64,000 nt of DNA from Beta vulgaris subsp. vulgaris (taxonomy: Eukaryota; Streptophyta; Magnoliopsida; Caryophyllales; Amaranthaceae): positions 47,559,961 to 47,623,960 of the forward strand of contig NC_079209.1 of assembly GCF_026745355.1 (NCBI RefSeq), in the 5' to 3' direction. The notes under the pieces were generated by a model. The model did no database searches and was not told where the DNA came from. It saw only the letters and a program-made list of their open reading frames with translations. Positions 48,501-59,317 of the stretch are shown here, piece after piece; within the stretch, counting starts at the first letter, position 1; each line of letters opens with the position of its first letter. A program made the translations under genes and the position numbers.

Positions 48501-51500
48501 TCTCGAACCGTGAAAACCGGTAACAGACCGGTGTGGGCCAAGACTTTTCAGCCCGCGGACCAGCCCACCCAACCCATGAACTTCACGCTCTGGTCCTGGG
48601 CCGTGAAATCTCAGCCCAGCCCGCTCCGGCCCACGGTCCGGCCCGCCCAACCCGCACCAGTGGCCATCACTAACTGAAAGAATACAATAATCAACTGAAA
48701 AAAAAAACACACCAATTTCATTCGCTGTTGAGTTTATTCCATTTTCAACAATGAATAATTCCTTATTTTATTCCATCTTCCTCACTAGAAACCTCCAAAA
48801 AAGAATCCTCATAAACCCCATCATCATCATCTACTTTCTCGTTGTTATCTTCCAAATCACTATCTTTTCTCTCCATCAGTATATATGCGATATATTTGGA
48901 TGAAAATCAAGTGCCCAATCGAGCTTTATTACTAAAAGGAACAGAAATTCAATTGAGTTTCATTTAGTAGACTATCGTTCGAAGTTTTTGCTGCAGTTTG
49001 TCGGTCGTTGTCGCCGAGCCGTTCTCGCAGCTTCGTCCGACGTACATATTGGATCAGACGGTCTGACCCAATACTTTCACTTAAAAAAAAAAATTAAAAA
49101 TTATATGGTTATGGCTCTCTTTTTTTGGGGCCAACTCTTCAATGTTATTTTAACCTTCTTAACTTCCCGTAAAAAAAACTTCTTAATTAACTAATATCAT
49201 TAACAAGGACCCGTTCGTTATCGTTTTTTGTGTTCAGTTTTCAGTTTTTTTGAAAACCAAAAACCATAATATGAACGGTTATTTCACCAAATACCCCTAA
49301 CAAATCAAAAAATTCACAATATACCCTCAATGTTCCAAATATTCACCATATACCCGACTTCTCGAAAACGTTCACCAAATGTCCTTTTTGTAACTGTCGT
49401 CATCTCACTATTTGCATTATTTACGATTTTGTCACAATTTAACCCTAACCCTAAAATCTAACCCTAATCCCTCATCCTAATCTTTAATGATCCCTAACCC
49501 TAATCTAACCCTAACCCACCTCCTTCCCTCCACCCCAGCCCAGCCCCCCACCCCATCCCCCACTTCCCACCCCTCTAACCTAGCCCAACCCCCCATCCCC
49601 TCTCCTACTGCCGCATACCCCAACCCCCTGCCACCTCAACCCCCATCCCCCTCCCCCCCTCCCCCTCGATTTTTGTTGTGAATCCTCTCCCCTCACTAGC
49701 CCTTAATCTCTCTTGTCCTCACTCCCACCGTTAATCTCTCTCGCCTCGCGCGACTCAAGCTTCAGATGTCACGTCTTCCCCTTCAAATTTCTTCATCGGA
49801 GATATCGCGCACCCAAGTTTTAGGTTTATGACTACAACTTTCAACCATTCGCAACCTAGATTTATGCTTAACACTGCAAATTTGTTGCGGACAGTTCATT
49901 AATTACGACTCAAATCTCCTGTGAAAGATGCAGCTTACTGCGGAAATCGAGGGGGAGGGGAGGGGGTTAGCTACAAAAATCGAGGAGGGGAGGGGGTGGG
50001 GAAATCGAGGGGGATGGTGGGGGACTGGCGCATAATTCGAGGGGACGGAGAGAGGGATGTCGCGAAAAAAGGGGCAGGGTGGGGACTAGCGCAGAATTCG
50101 AGGGGACGGGGAAGGGGCTGTCGCGAAAAGGGGGGAGGGGTAGGGGTGCGGGGTGCGGGGCTGGCTGGGCTGGGGTGGATGGAGGGGGCTGGGTTAGGGT
50201 GGATGGGATGGGAGGGCAAGGGGGTGGAGGGTTGGGCTAGGCTGGGGTGGGTTAGATTAGGGTTTAGATTTTAGGGTTAGGGCTTAATAGTGACAATATG
50301 GTAAGTAAAGCTAACGGAGAGTTAACGACAATTACAAACAGGGCTTGTTGGGCCTCTAAGTGAGTGACCATGTGCGAGGGTAGCCCAAATGAAATTCATC
50401 TATCACGGGTTCCAAAAAAGGGGGGAAAAAGGAATTGTACATGAACGTCGTTTTCAAAACCATTTAATTTAGTTATGTATTAGAAGTTGGAGCTTAACTC
50501 TAGAAAGGGTGCAATTATTTAAGAAAAACACCTAAAACATAAAACTATTTAGTATAAAATTACTAAGAGTCTGTTTGATTCAACTTATTGTCTTATCTGA
50601 ACTTATCTTATTTTTTTATGAAATGAGTGAAGTTAAGTTGAACATAACATCTTATTTATCTTATCTAATATAATCTTATCTTTTCTTTTCTTTTCTTTTT
50701 TCTTTTTTGATCTTATTTTATCTTATAAAATATTAAAAAAGTTAAAATAAGTTGAACACAACATGACCTAAATATGTCTTTTTGGATGGAATAACTCTTT
50801 ACTATTGTAAGCACCCTAATTAACTCTATTAGATCATCTAATTGCATAGGTTACAATTACATCACTCTAACATTCTAATTTTTGTTGGACCATCATGTAA
50901 TCCCTTTAACTTCTCCCTACTAAATGGTATATTGCGATCTCTTACCCTATTCTTTGTTTTTGCTTTTATCTTACTTTTGTGTTTTCTTTCTGAAAGCATT
51001 AATTCAATCGAAAGAAAGGGGAGGCAGCAAGTAGACCAAACTAAAGACGCGCATTATTTCTACGTCTAAAAGCACATTATTAAATAAAACATTACAAGGC
51101 AAACACAAACCCCCTCTCTCTCTCTAAACCACAAAAATCTCTGACCTCTCTCTAAAAACACAAAACCTAGGAACTTGCCGGAGTTCCGACGCTGCTTAGG
51201 TTTTCGGCGGTCCTCCGGCGAGTTCCTCTGCTTTTTTATTCGTTATTTTGTTTTCTTTTTTGGGTCTTGCTTTTAATTTCTCGGTCGTGGTCTTTCTCCG
51301 CCGTGAGCAGCGACATCTTCCGGCGGTGGCAGCCTCTAGCTCGTCATTTTCCATTCCCCGTCGTTTCAGTCTGCTTCCCTTCCATTTCCCTGTTTTTTGT
51401 TTGTCGGTAACAGCTAGTCTCCTAGGGTTAGTATTTAGTTGGCATCCCATTTCCCCACCCTCTTTGGTGTTAATTGTTACAGTTTATTGGTTTGGCCTCC

Positions 51501-54500
51501 CCTCCCCCTCCCCGGTTTACTATTTGTGTCAGTTTGGCCTCCCCTCCCTCGTCCCCCTGTTTTTAGTTAGTTGTGTTGTTATGGGAATCCCCTTCCTCCT
51601 CCCCTATTCAGTGTTAGTTGTGTCGTTGTGGGCATCCCCTTCCCCCTCCCCTATCCAGTATTTGTTGCGGTTGTTGTGGTTGTCTTGGGCTTCCCTCCCC
51701 CTACCCTGGTTAGTGTTAGTCGGTGGCTTCCTTTTCCCGTCCCCTGTTTGAGTTATTAGTGTCGGCCCTATTAGGTGGTTTCCGTGTTGTTTGGTTCTTG
51801 GTAGTGGAAGTATGAACATGTGTTTTGTTTTCTCAATCTGCTTGGTACTTTTGGTTCTTGCTGGAGGTAGTTTTTGTCTTCAAATTGTTGGGTCTGGTCT
51901 GCGCGCTTGGTTCGGGTTTGCGTGGCAAGTGGTTCCATGGCTGAGGTTTGTTCTCTCCGATTTTGCGAATCAGAGGTTTGTTCGAGATCTAACTATGATT
52001 AGATCTCTGTCTCGCTTGGTAATGATCTTATTGATAATTGCCTTGACAAAACGATATCTGAAGACGACTCCCCAATTTGTTAATTGGGTTTATAGCACGT
52101 CAACTCATTCGAGCTTCTCCTCACCGAAGAAGCCAAAAATACCCATTCCACAGGGTATTAAGTCACAAAGGATTGTGACTTGGTCATGTTTCGAGTTTCT
52201 CAACTCGCTATTTCTTTGTCGCCCCGGTTGTGAAGCAGGTCCACCCTTCCCACTCCTCTGTTCAGGCCTATATCGCTCCTTTTCCATCAGCAGCAGAGTC
52301 ATCCAGTTATCTAACCTTAAAGACCTCTGATGCGAGCAGATTTCTCCCAGCTTTAGTTATTTCCATTATTGTTCTTGTCCTCTAAGAACATGTAACGCTC
52401 AGTTTGGTTTAGTTTCTTTTTTTTTTGGAATGGATGCACTATCCTTAGGATGTAATTCCGATTTTTAATTAATGTACATTTTCTCGATGTCAAAAAAAAA
52501 ATAAAAAATAAAAATAAAAGCACATTATCATATTTCATTGCCTATAATTTCTGGATCATTGTCTGACTACGACAAAATTGTAGCCACGATAACTATTGAA
52601 ATCTTATCACTTTATATTAATATACTAATTTTGTTCATTGATTTAAATGAACTTTTAAAACTTGAAAATGCATACATAAATATTAATACTAGTTTTGATA
52701 AAATTAATGAAAATAAACTATAGTTAATAGAAAAGGAAAAAAAGTTCTATCAAACTAGAACCACATTATTTTTGTTTTTATTTCATTAATTGAAATTCGT
52801 TATATTGATTCAAAAGCACTACCAAAGTGTTTCAAAGAAGAGTTGTATTGACGTAAGTCTACCTTTGGCCTAAACCAATTTCAAAACTAAATGGAGTCTC
52901 TATCATTCTGTTCAAAGAATCCAATAATTATTATCCTTTATTCTTAAATATTTAGTTGATTTACTTAATTATTCATCTTCTTCTTTTTGGAGCATTGTTC
53001 CTTTCTTTCTTTAAATTTTTTTGTTATCATTAACAAATTGTGAAATATAAAGTCAATATATACAAAATTTTAATACACAAATTTATTAAGATATAAATTT
53101 TAATTATCATTTAATCAAAAAGCCAACTTAACGGATGATGTAGATCTAAGATTAACAATAAATGGTTCAAATTGCGGAAGTTAAGATGGCTAAAATTTTA
53201 TGAGTCCACTCATGGTACACCCGTGTGTACCACGCTCATGGTACACCCAGGGGCATTTTCGTAGTTAATTGCAAGTTAAGGGACACGCTGGTAATTTTGG
53301 GGTAGTAATTGTTCTTTCTCCCCCTTCCTTCCAAAGCTTAGAAACAGAAAAAAATGGAGGAACCAACACAACCTTGCGGATCATTCATGGCGGATTCAAC
53401 TCAAACATCTGAATCAGAGTTGCAATTTTTTTTATTAAAAGCAATAAATTGTATTAACGATGATTCAGAAGCTAATTTCGCTCATTTTTGCAAATCAACA
53501 ATGGCGGATTCAACTCATTCGTGCGAATTATTAATGGCGGAATCAATTCAAACATGCGAATCAACAACAGAATTGCAAATTTCTTCATTCAGTGAAATAC
53601 TTATTGTTGGCATGCAATCAGAAACTAATTCAGGTAAATTTTTGCCCTAAATTTATCTAATTAGTGATGCAATTTTTAATTTTGCCCAAAACAGAATACG
53701 AAGACATCAATGGTGAACTCAGAATATTGCCATATTTTCCTGTAGATAACATAAACATCTAATACTTTTTTGATTTTTTTTATTCTTTTTGGAATTTACT
53801 TGTTATGTTTAGGAATTTGATAAATTAATCTTACAGTGATTTAAAATACTGTAAATGAACATGAAGAATTTTGCTCAAGTGTTGAGTTGAATGACAATAG
53901 ATGTCAGTTACTAGTTGCAAAATTCATTATCCAAAATTATTGTTCATTAGCACAAAATGAGCTAGTTTATATGTTCATTTATTAAAATGTGCATTGTTTT
54001 TCTTATTCTGTTTTTGAAACTTAATAAATGAATATTACAATGATTCAAAATAATGTAAATGAGCAAGAAGAGTTTTGCTCAATTGTTGCTTTGAATAAAT
54101 ATGTGTCAGTTACTTGTTGCAAAATTGATTATCTAAAGTTACTGTTCATTAGCACAAAATGAACAAGTTTATATGTTCATTTGTCAAAATGTGCATTGTT
54201 GTTTGATCATTATCTTTTTAAAATATTTGCTCATTATCTTAAAATGCAATGAGCATATTTTATTTTGCTCATATGTGCACAAAAATATTATTCTTTGCTC
54301 AGATATAACAACTAAAGAAATTAAATTAAAATGAACAAAGAGCTTGAAAATGAGCATCAAAATGAGCTTGCAAGAAGCTGGAGCCAAGCAAAAATGGCGA
54401 TTAAAGATTGTCAGAGAAAAAAAATGAAGAAGAGAGAGACATAGTGACAGAGAAGAGAGAAACGTAAAGAAAAAGATGAGAGAGAAATCAGACAAATTTT

Positions 54501-57125
54501 ATATCCATTTGAAACCTTATGACCTGAGCTGAAAAGTTTGGGCTGGGTGTACACCTTAAGTTGCAATAAATTACGAAAATGTCCCTGGGTGTACCATGCT
54601 CATGGTACACCCAGGTCTACTATAAAGATTCCCCAATTTTATTGTAGTTTAAAATTATCCTTAATTTTATTTTTATATTATTTGAAACGGGTTTTATATG
54701 TCTTTCTATATAACTCCTACCCATGCAAGAAAACACTTTTCTATTAAATTTCAATCAGGTGGCCTTGTAAGAGACCGCCTAATTAAAATTAGACATGGTC
54801 CAAGCCCAATATTAAGAGGAGAACATGCACCTTTTTTTTAATATAGTAACTAGTTTAATCTGTTTAAGGACCGGGTTATTTTATTTTGTGACCAGTTTAA
54901 TCTATACAGTAATGACATTCTTTAATCTATTCAATGACTAGTTTAATTCATTTAATGACTAGTTTAATCCGTTCGGTAAAACTACCAAGTTATTTTTTTG
55001 AAATTTCTAGTTGTAGTTCGATAATCAAGAAAAAAAGGAAGGAGAAGAGAAGGGCTGACTAGGATAGTGTTGAGTTAGAGTAAAATAGAATGAGCTTGTT
55101 AGAAGAAATTAGTCTTAAGTTTGTCTAATTTTATGTTAAAATTAAACCGCTTATTCTAATAATTTGTGAATTTCAATAAGCATTGTTGATTTGATCTTAT
55201 TTATCGTTTATGACATGAGGCATTGCTCGTGTTAATAACTAGCTAAGTGTCTAAGATTCTAAGGGTACCATAAATGAGTAATTAAACGTAAAAGAAGTAA
55301 AACAAAAAAAAAAGTAAAAAAAAAAAAGGATTGGTTATGTACTTTTTTAGGGCTTCATAACTAATTCTTTTTTTTGTGCAAATAAGAATTAGGAAATTAA
55401 TAGTTAGACTTATTATTTGATTACTTTTAAACACATAGATTTAGAACAATTTCTACGATGGCTATAATAAAATAATTGTAGCCATTATGATATGTGTAAT
55501 CCAATCAATTCATTTTTTATCTAAGATCAAAATCATTTTTTAAGTTGATTTTGTAATTAAATTATTAATTTATTTATTAAAATCAACTATACAACTCTCA
55601 AAATTACTCTATACTTCCTCAGCCCCATTAATTTATTTTTTTCATGCACTTATGCACGCGCTATTTGGGAGGTTAGTTCTTTCGGCCCACTGATCTCAAA
55701 TATCCCCTCTCTCCCCTTCGAGGCTGTCTTCTCTTGGCTGGTGGATCAGTGTAAGCGAGAGGACCTTCCAACTGTATGCGCCCTGTTGTGGGCGGCGTGA
55801 TTCTGCCGTAATAAACACATTTTTGAGGAGCCGGTGGCTGATGCTCCTCGTGTGGCGGCGGGGTTTGTGCGGCTGGTTAATGATTATAGCGTGTATGCGG
55901 CTAATGTGTTTGAACCTATAAGTGGGCTGCCATATTCTATGTCTACTTGGTGTAAACCCCCCTGAAGAGATGCTTAAAGCAAATTTTGATGCTCATATTT
56001 CAGTCAATGGGGATGTGGGGCTGGGTGTGGTGATTCGCAACTGGCGAGGCGAGGTGGTGCTGATGGGGGTCCGGCGGGTCGGGGTCAGATGGGATGCCAC
56101 GACAGCGGAGGCTATGGCGGCTTTATATGCGGTGGAGTTGGCGAGCTGGATGGGCTATTCAAAGATCACGTTCGAAGGAGATTCCCTTTTGGCGATTAAT
56201 GCAGTAAAGAACAAGCTTGTGGGAAGTACACCTTTATTTCATGTTTTTGATGATATTAATAGTTTATGTTTGGGTTTTCAGTCTTGTTCTTTTTCTCATG
56301 TAAAACGAGCGGGTAATGTGGTTTCCCATCTGTTAGCTCGTTGGGATTGTGAGCGTAATGCTGAGTTTGTTTGGTTGGACTCTTTTCCTCAAAGTCTCAC
56401 CACTTTGGTGGAGATTGATTTAATATAAGCTCACTATTCCCCTCAAAAAAAAAAAAAATACTATGTTTTGAATTTAATGTTATATTTGTATTGGAAAGTA
56501 ACTTATTATTATTTTGTTTAGTACAAAAAGGCGTTTGGTAAATTGTGTTGATTCTTTTAACCAACAAAATTAACTTAAATGAACAAAAATAACGAATAGC
56601 AGGAATACAACAAAACCAATAAATAAAGTAAGAAAGATTTATAATAGAAACATTATTTTGGGACATCAAAATAGGAAGACAAGAACTATATTGTAGGATG
56701 GAGGGAGTATTAATTTTGCGAGAAAAATATAACATTTGCACGATAGTTTGTAGCAAGACTAAAATAAAACAAACCAAAAAGGAAATAGAGGTAATAATGG
56801 GAGAACTAACCATTTGGATCTGCACAAAATTAGCCCAAAATTAAAAGCAACCCAATATTCATCACCAATAATGCCACCATGATATTTCAGCAACAATATA
56901 ACCCAAGACAAGCACATGATCCATCCATAGTTGATAAACACAAATTAGATAGCTCGATAATCAAATACTACTTAGAATAATCAAATAGAATAATTAAGGA
57001 AGGCAAAGAAAATTATGATAATAAAATATACCATTCATCCAATTTTGTGGTGGCTGAAAGTGATAAGAAGTTCTATATGGATCATTTTCATTAATCTGAT
57101 TATGGAACTCTTCATCTTCCGCCAT
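42573..57125 (-). CDS. GH32 beta-fructofuranosidase, cell-wall invertase / fructan exohydrolase type
   Basis: Seven exons on the minus strand join in frame to 555 aa: 57125-57032, 56819-56811 (9 nt), 47044-46173, 44489-44331, 43975-43737, 42963-42873 and 42776-42573; all introns are GT-AG. Family hallmarks are [16 protein letters not shown] with nucleophile Asp32, EFRDPSTAW (Asp160) and WECPDFFPV (Glu215, the acid/base); Pro in WECP marks the cell-wall class rather than vacuolar invertase. Such enzymes split sucrose, or beta-fructans in the exohydrolase branch, usually in the cell wall. Oddities: the Asp/Lys pair expected after KHVLKxSL is Ile248/His251. Also, no signal peptide precedes the catalytic domain: the protein starts [20 protein letters not shown], with a TAG in frame eight codons upstream. 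Intron 2 is 9,766 bp. The frame is intact, so it may be expressed; a missed upstream leader exon is possible. Confidence 0.92.
43124..43379. mobile_element. Stowaway-like MITE in invertase intron 5
   Basis: Inverted ends CTCCCTCCGTCCCAAAATAT and ATATTTTGGAACGAAGGGAG with TA on each side. It lies between invertase exons 5 and 6 and is the same family as 35432-35775. Confidence 0.8.
44632..45996. mobile_element. Stowaway-like MITE split by a MULE, invertase intron 3
   Basis: The left end TTCCCTCCGTCCCATAATGC follows TA (44630-44631). The right end, GCATGGGACGGAGGGAG, precedes TA at 45997-45998. The middle is occupied by the MULE at 44736-45737, so the MITE itself is only about 350 bp. A second left end of the same kind starts at 46002 without a visible partner. 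Confidence 0.75.
44736..45737. mobile_element. Non-autonomous MULE with AACTGAAAGAA repeat arrays (copy 1)
   Basis: A perfect 9-bp target duplication AATGTTTAT (44727-44735 and 45738-45746) flanks a 1,002-bp element. Inverted ends are GAGTTAGTATTGTGTCGGAC and GTCTGACCCAATACTTTCAC. Arrays of TTCAGTTAGTCTTCATTTTT (44800-44905, 44965-45030) and of the inverse CTAACTGAAAGAAATAAAGA (45055-45240) face each other. Frames at 45323-45723 have no recognisable domain. Same family as 47772-49080. Confidence 0.85.
47772..49080. mobile_element. Non-autonomous MULE (copy 2), split by a hAT MITE, invertase intron 2
   Basis: The ends GAGAAGGTATTGGGTCAAAC and GTCTGACCCAATACTTTCAC match copy 1. Flanks TTTAAAAAA and TTAAAAAAA agree at eight of nine positions, a weak target duplication because of low complexity. 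The interior repeats the TTTCAGTTGGTTTCAATT / CCAACTGAAAGAA motifs of copy 1. It is interrupted by the hAT MITE 48001-48672. Confidence 0.75.
48001..48672. mobile_element. hAT-type MITE rich in CAGCCC motifs, nested in a MULE
   Basis: Ends TAGAGATGGCCAACAGTGCG and GTGGCCATCACTA form inverted repeats. ACTGAAAA (47993-48000) and ACTGAAAG (48673-48680) give a 7-of-8 target duplication. Both end zones are made of CCAGCCCAACC / GGGCTGG motifs and the centre is AT-rich. No transposase. Confidence 0.8.
49278..50340. mobile_element. Probable non-autonomous TIR element with CCCTAA-like and C/G-rich arms, invertase intron 2
   Basis: The left part has TTTCACCAAATACCCC units, then GTAACTGTCGTCATCTC and AACCCTAACCC repeats, then a C-rich block. 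The right part mirrors it with a G-rich block, TTAGGGTTAG repeats and GAGTTAACGACAATTAC. Inverted similarity of GTAA(C/T)TGTCGT(C/T)A supports terminal repeats, but the outer right end and target duplication are unclear. Related to 27816-28420. Frames at 49487-50274 reflect composition only. Confidence 0.5.
51081..52514 (+). mobile_element. Poly(A)-tailed retroelement without visible LINE proteins, invertase intron 2
   Basis: A 14-bp target duplication TAAAAGCACATTAT brackets the element (51067-51080 and 52515-52528), and an A-rich tail (52491-52514) precedes the right copy. This is the signature of LINE-type target-primed insertion. It begins near a CTCTCTCTCTAAACC leader and a GCCGGAGTTCC...CCGGCGAGTTCC block typical of plant L1 5' leaders. 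The middle has diverged repeats of about 80-90 bp (CCCCTTCC.CCTCCCCTAT; about 51480-51740). No endonuclease or reverse transcriptase is present, so it was moved by another LINE. The 167-aa frame at 51248-51751 is not recognised. Confidence 0.8.
53205..54625. mobile_element. Long-TIR MULE-like element with a FAR1-like leader ORF, invertase intron 2
   Basis: GCTCATGGTACACCCAGGGG-CATTTTCGTA on the left pairs with TACGAAAATGTCCCTGGGTGT on the right; each arm also carries a second GGTACACC copy. Inside, a 98-aa frame at 53354-53650 repeats MADSTQTSE / MADSTHSCE / MAESIQTCE, resembling the leader of FAR1/MULE-type proteins, but no zinc-finger or transposase domain follows. A block of ~180 bp is tandemly duplicated at about 53850-54195. 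The target duplication was not settled. A related GGTACACCTA phrase occurs at 58900. Confidence 0.6.
55640..56458 (+). mobile_element. 5'-truncated LINE fragment with RNase H domain, invertase intron 2
   Basis: The plus strand encodes LINE C-terminal sequence ([32 protein letters not shown]), then an RNase H-like domain ([60 protein letters not shown]). A stop codon lies in a WAA-stop-FCRNK context near 55800, and a frame break occurs at the C run near 55958, so it is dead. An A run (56446-56458) ends the element. It lies antisense to the invertase gene; its target duplication was not found. Confidence 0.82.
56625..56710. mobile_element. Stowaway-like MITE remnant (right end only)
   Basis: AGAACTATATTGTAGGATGG-AGGGAG followed by TA, with an upstream ATTTTGGGACATCAAAATAGG phrase, matches the right ends of the other MITEs. 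No left partner was recognised. Confidence 0.5.
56811..56819 (-). other. 9-nt mini-exon encoding the DPN core of the invertase beta-fructosidase motif
   Basis: The minus strand reads TTTGTGCAG, then ATCCAAATG, then GTTAGTTC. Exon 1 ends in phase 1 with G after WMN, the mini-exon supplies AT-CCA-AAT-G, and exon 3 begins GA-CCC, giving WMN-D-P-N-G-P. A mini-exon of exactly this size and place is a known hallmark of plant acid invertase genes. Without it the catalytic Asp32 would be lost. Confidence 0.93.
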
Positions 57126-59317
57126 TGTTGGAAAACAATACTCCTACTTAAGAAAGTTTGACTTAGATTAGATGATAATTTAGGAGTAGCGTATTCGCAT
57201 TTACTTTATGTAGTAATGTTGGATGTATCAAGAATTAATTATTGATTCAGCATAATATACTAGTATTAGTTTATTTTGGTGCTAATTAATTCTGCTAAAG
57301 ACGTGCAATTTATAATATTGAATCATTGACTTTATTCTCAAGTCGTTTTTTCAAATTTTAAAACAACACAAAGAGCAGGTATACTATTTCTATATATTTA
57401 TAATTGCATTATTTGATTTTGTGCCACTATTTATTAACCAACTTTGTTAAATTATTTCGCATTATTATATAAGAAAAAACAATTAAATGGAATCTTTTTA
57501 CATTCGTTTTAATTAGAGGATTTCATGTATCAAATTTTTATAATTTTTACTTATACCAAATAAAAAAATATTAATGTAAAAAAAATTGTTTCGAAAAAAT
57601 ATGTAAAAAATACAAAGATCTCTATTGTATAAGGAAAGGGGGGAGCAATGGTGTCCTCTTTTGAAATGCCTATTTTGCCCCCCTTCCCATTCTAAATTAC
57701 AATTTCACTTACAAATCAAAGGGAGCTTCAAACAAAAATACCAAAAATATAATTATAACAATCACTCACAAGTCAACTAAAATCATAAAATTGCATAATT
57801 TACGTTATGCAAATCACTAAAATGAGGAGACTTTATAAAAACTTAAAAATTCACTTACAAACTACAACCTATGAAAAAATTGACTTGAAATCAAAGTGTT
57901 CACTTTCTTTACAATTTATGAAGTACTGTACTTAATTCAAAAATCAACTAAAAAATTATAATATTAGAAATCATAAATAAATTCAATAAAATTTCTATTT
58001 TGTTCATAGAATTTAACTTTGAAAAGTAAAAAAAAAAAAAAAGAATGGTGGGAGACTTAAGTGACAGAAACTAAACCAATCAATTTTGCAACTAAAAACA
58101 ATTATACTTTGTATGTCTAATGTTCAAATTTTGACTCTTATGCCGAAGAAAATCGAGTTTCTATTTCGAAAAAAATTCAAACACGCATCGCGTGTAAAAA
58201 ATTCTAGTAGTATTATATTGGAGGGACGAGGAGAAGTGGAAAAGGAAGGAAGGCGGGAAGTCCACTCAAACACAAAAGAGGAAGGTGAGGGAAAGGATAG
58301 ACTATAGAGTGTGGTTCATGAATTTGGTTTTTTCTTTTTTCTTTTCTTTTGGGGTGTAATGGTTTTAAGAGGTTATTCGGAGGTTCTATATGGTGCTCTT
58401 ATATTTTAGAATTTGCTTTTTTTAGAGAGTTTTTTTTTCCTAATAGCAAAATCGAGATTGAGACCATGTTTAGGGATTTTTATCCTGATTATGAAAGGTT
58501 GTACTGGAAATGATTTCATTTGAAACACTTCTTAAAGTGGCAAGGTTTTACAAATTATTTACTTTCTCCATTTTTTGTTACTTGCATCGTTTTTCTTTTT
58601 TGACAATTCTCTATTACTTGCATCATTTTTATTTTTGGCAATATATTGTCTCTCCTAGCACATGGAGTTTTTCTATATCCCTCCTCAAGTCCTCACCTTG
58701 GTTCTTGTGCAAAAGAGAAAACAATCCGAGTAATAAAGAATAAAGGAAGTATTGTTTCTCTCTATAGTAGAGGAACCAAACAATGATAAAGAAACTATTC
58801 TCTCACTAGTCACTAAGTTAAAGTGACTTATCCTTCAATAAGTTAAAGCCCCACAATTTACGAGTGCATTCACTATACACCTAGTTGTATCATACACATG
58901 GTACACCTAAATTATTTTTTTATCGATTTCTCACTTGAAACTTTCACCATTACGATTTTTGCTTATTTTGAGGGTGCCAAACATCAAAAACATGCTTTAA
59001 AGTTGTTAGAAATTCCATCTAGGTTTTTTGAATTAATTTTCACAATTACCTCCTTTTACTTTAGAGCAACACAATTCTTATAGTAATTAATTGTTATTCT
59101 ACCTCTTTGACTTTGAATACCATATCATCCAAGTAGTCGAGAGTCGAGACACATAGATCATCAAAGTAGAGCTCAAAGTAGAGCTCTTCTTACTTCAGGC
59201 CCAAAAAACCCCATGTTTCTACTTCAGCTTTCATTTTACCTCTATGTACAGCCAGTATAATAAGGGAATCAGTACAGTAGATAAGTACAATGTATGTATA
59301 TATATACCGAACTCCTG
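57126..59317. other. Region between the invertase-like and glyoxalase-like genes; no gene seen
   Basis: It contains the promoter of the invertase-like gene (minus, reading leftward from 57126) and the 3' flank of the glyoxalase-like gene. It is strongly AT-rich. Frames at 58086-58307, 58510-58743 and 58898-59083 have no recognisable domain. No convincing TATA box could be chosen. Confidence 0.35.

Noticed and set aside
49921..50274. 117-aa glycine-rich plus-strand frame
   Set aside because: Purely compositional product of the G-rich arm of a TIR element; the mirror arm gives a proline-rich counterpart.
51248..51751. 167-aa hydrophobic frame within the poly(A)-tailed retroelement
   Set aside because: It overlaps diverged CCCCTCCCC repeats and has no recognisable domain; another frame over the same repeats is also open.
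55922..56428. Stand-alone host RNase H gene
   Set aside because: Upstream LINE C-terminal sequence in another frame, an in-frame stop, and a terminal A run show it is a truncated LINE.
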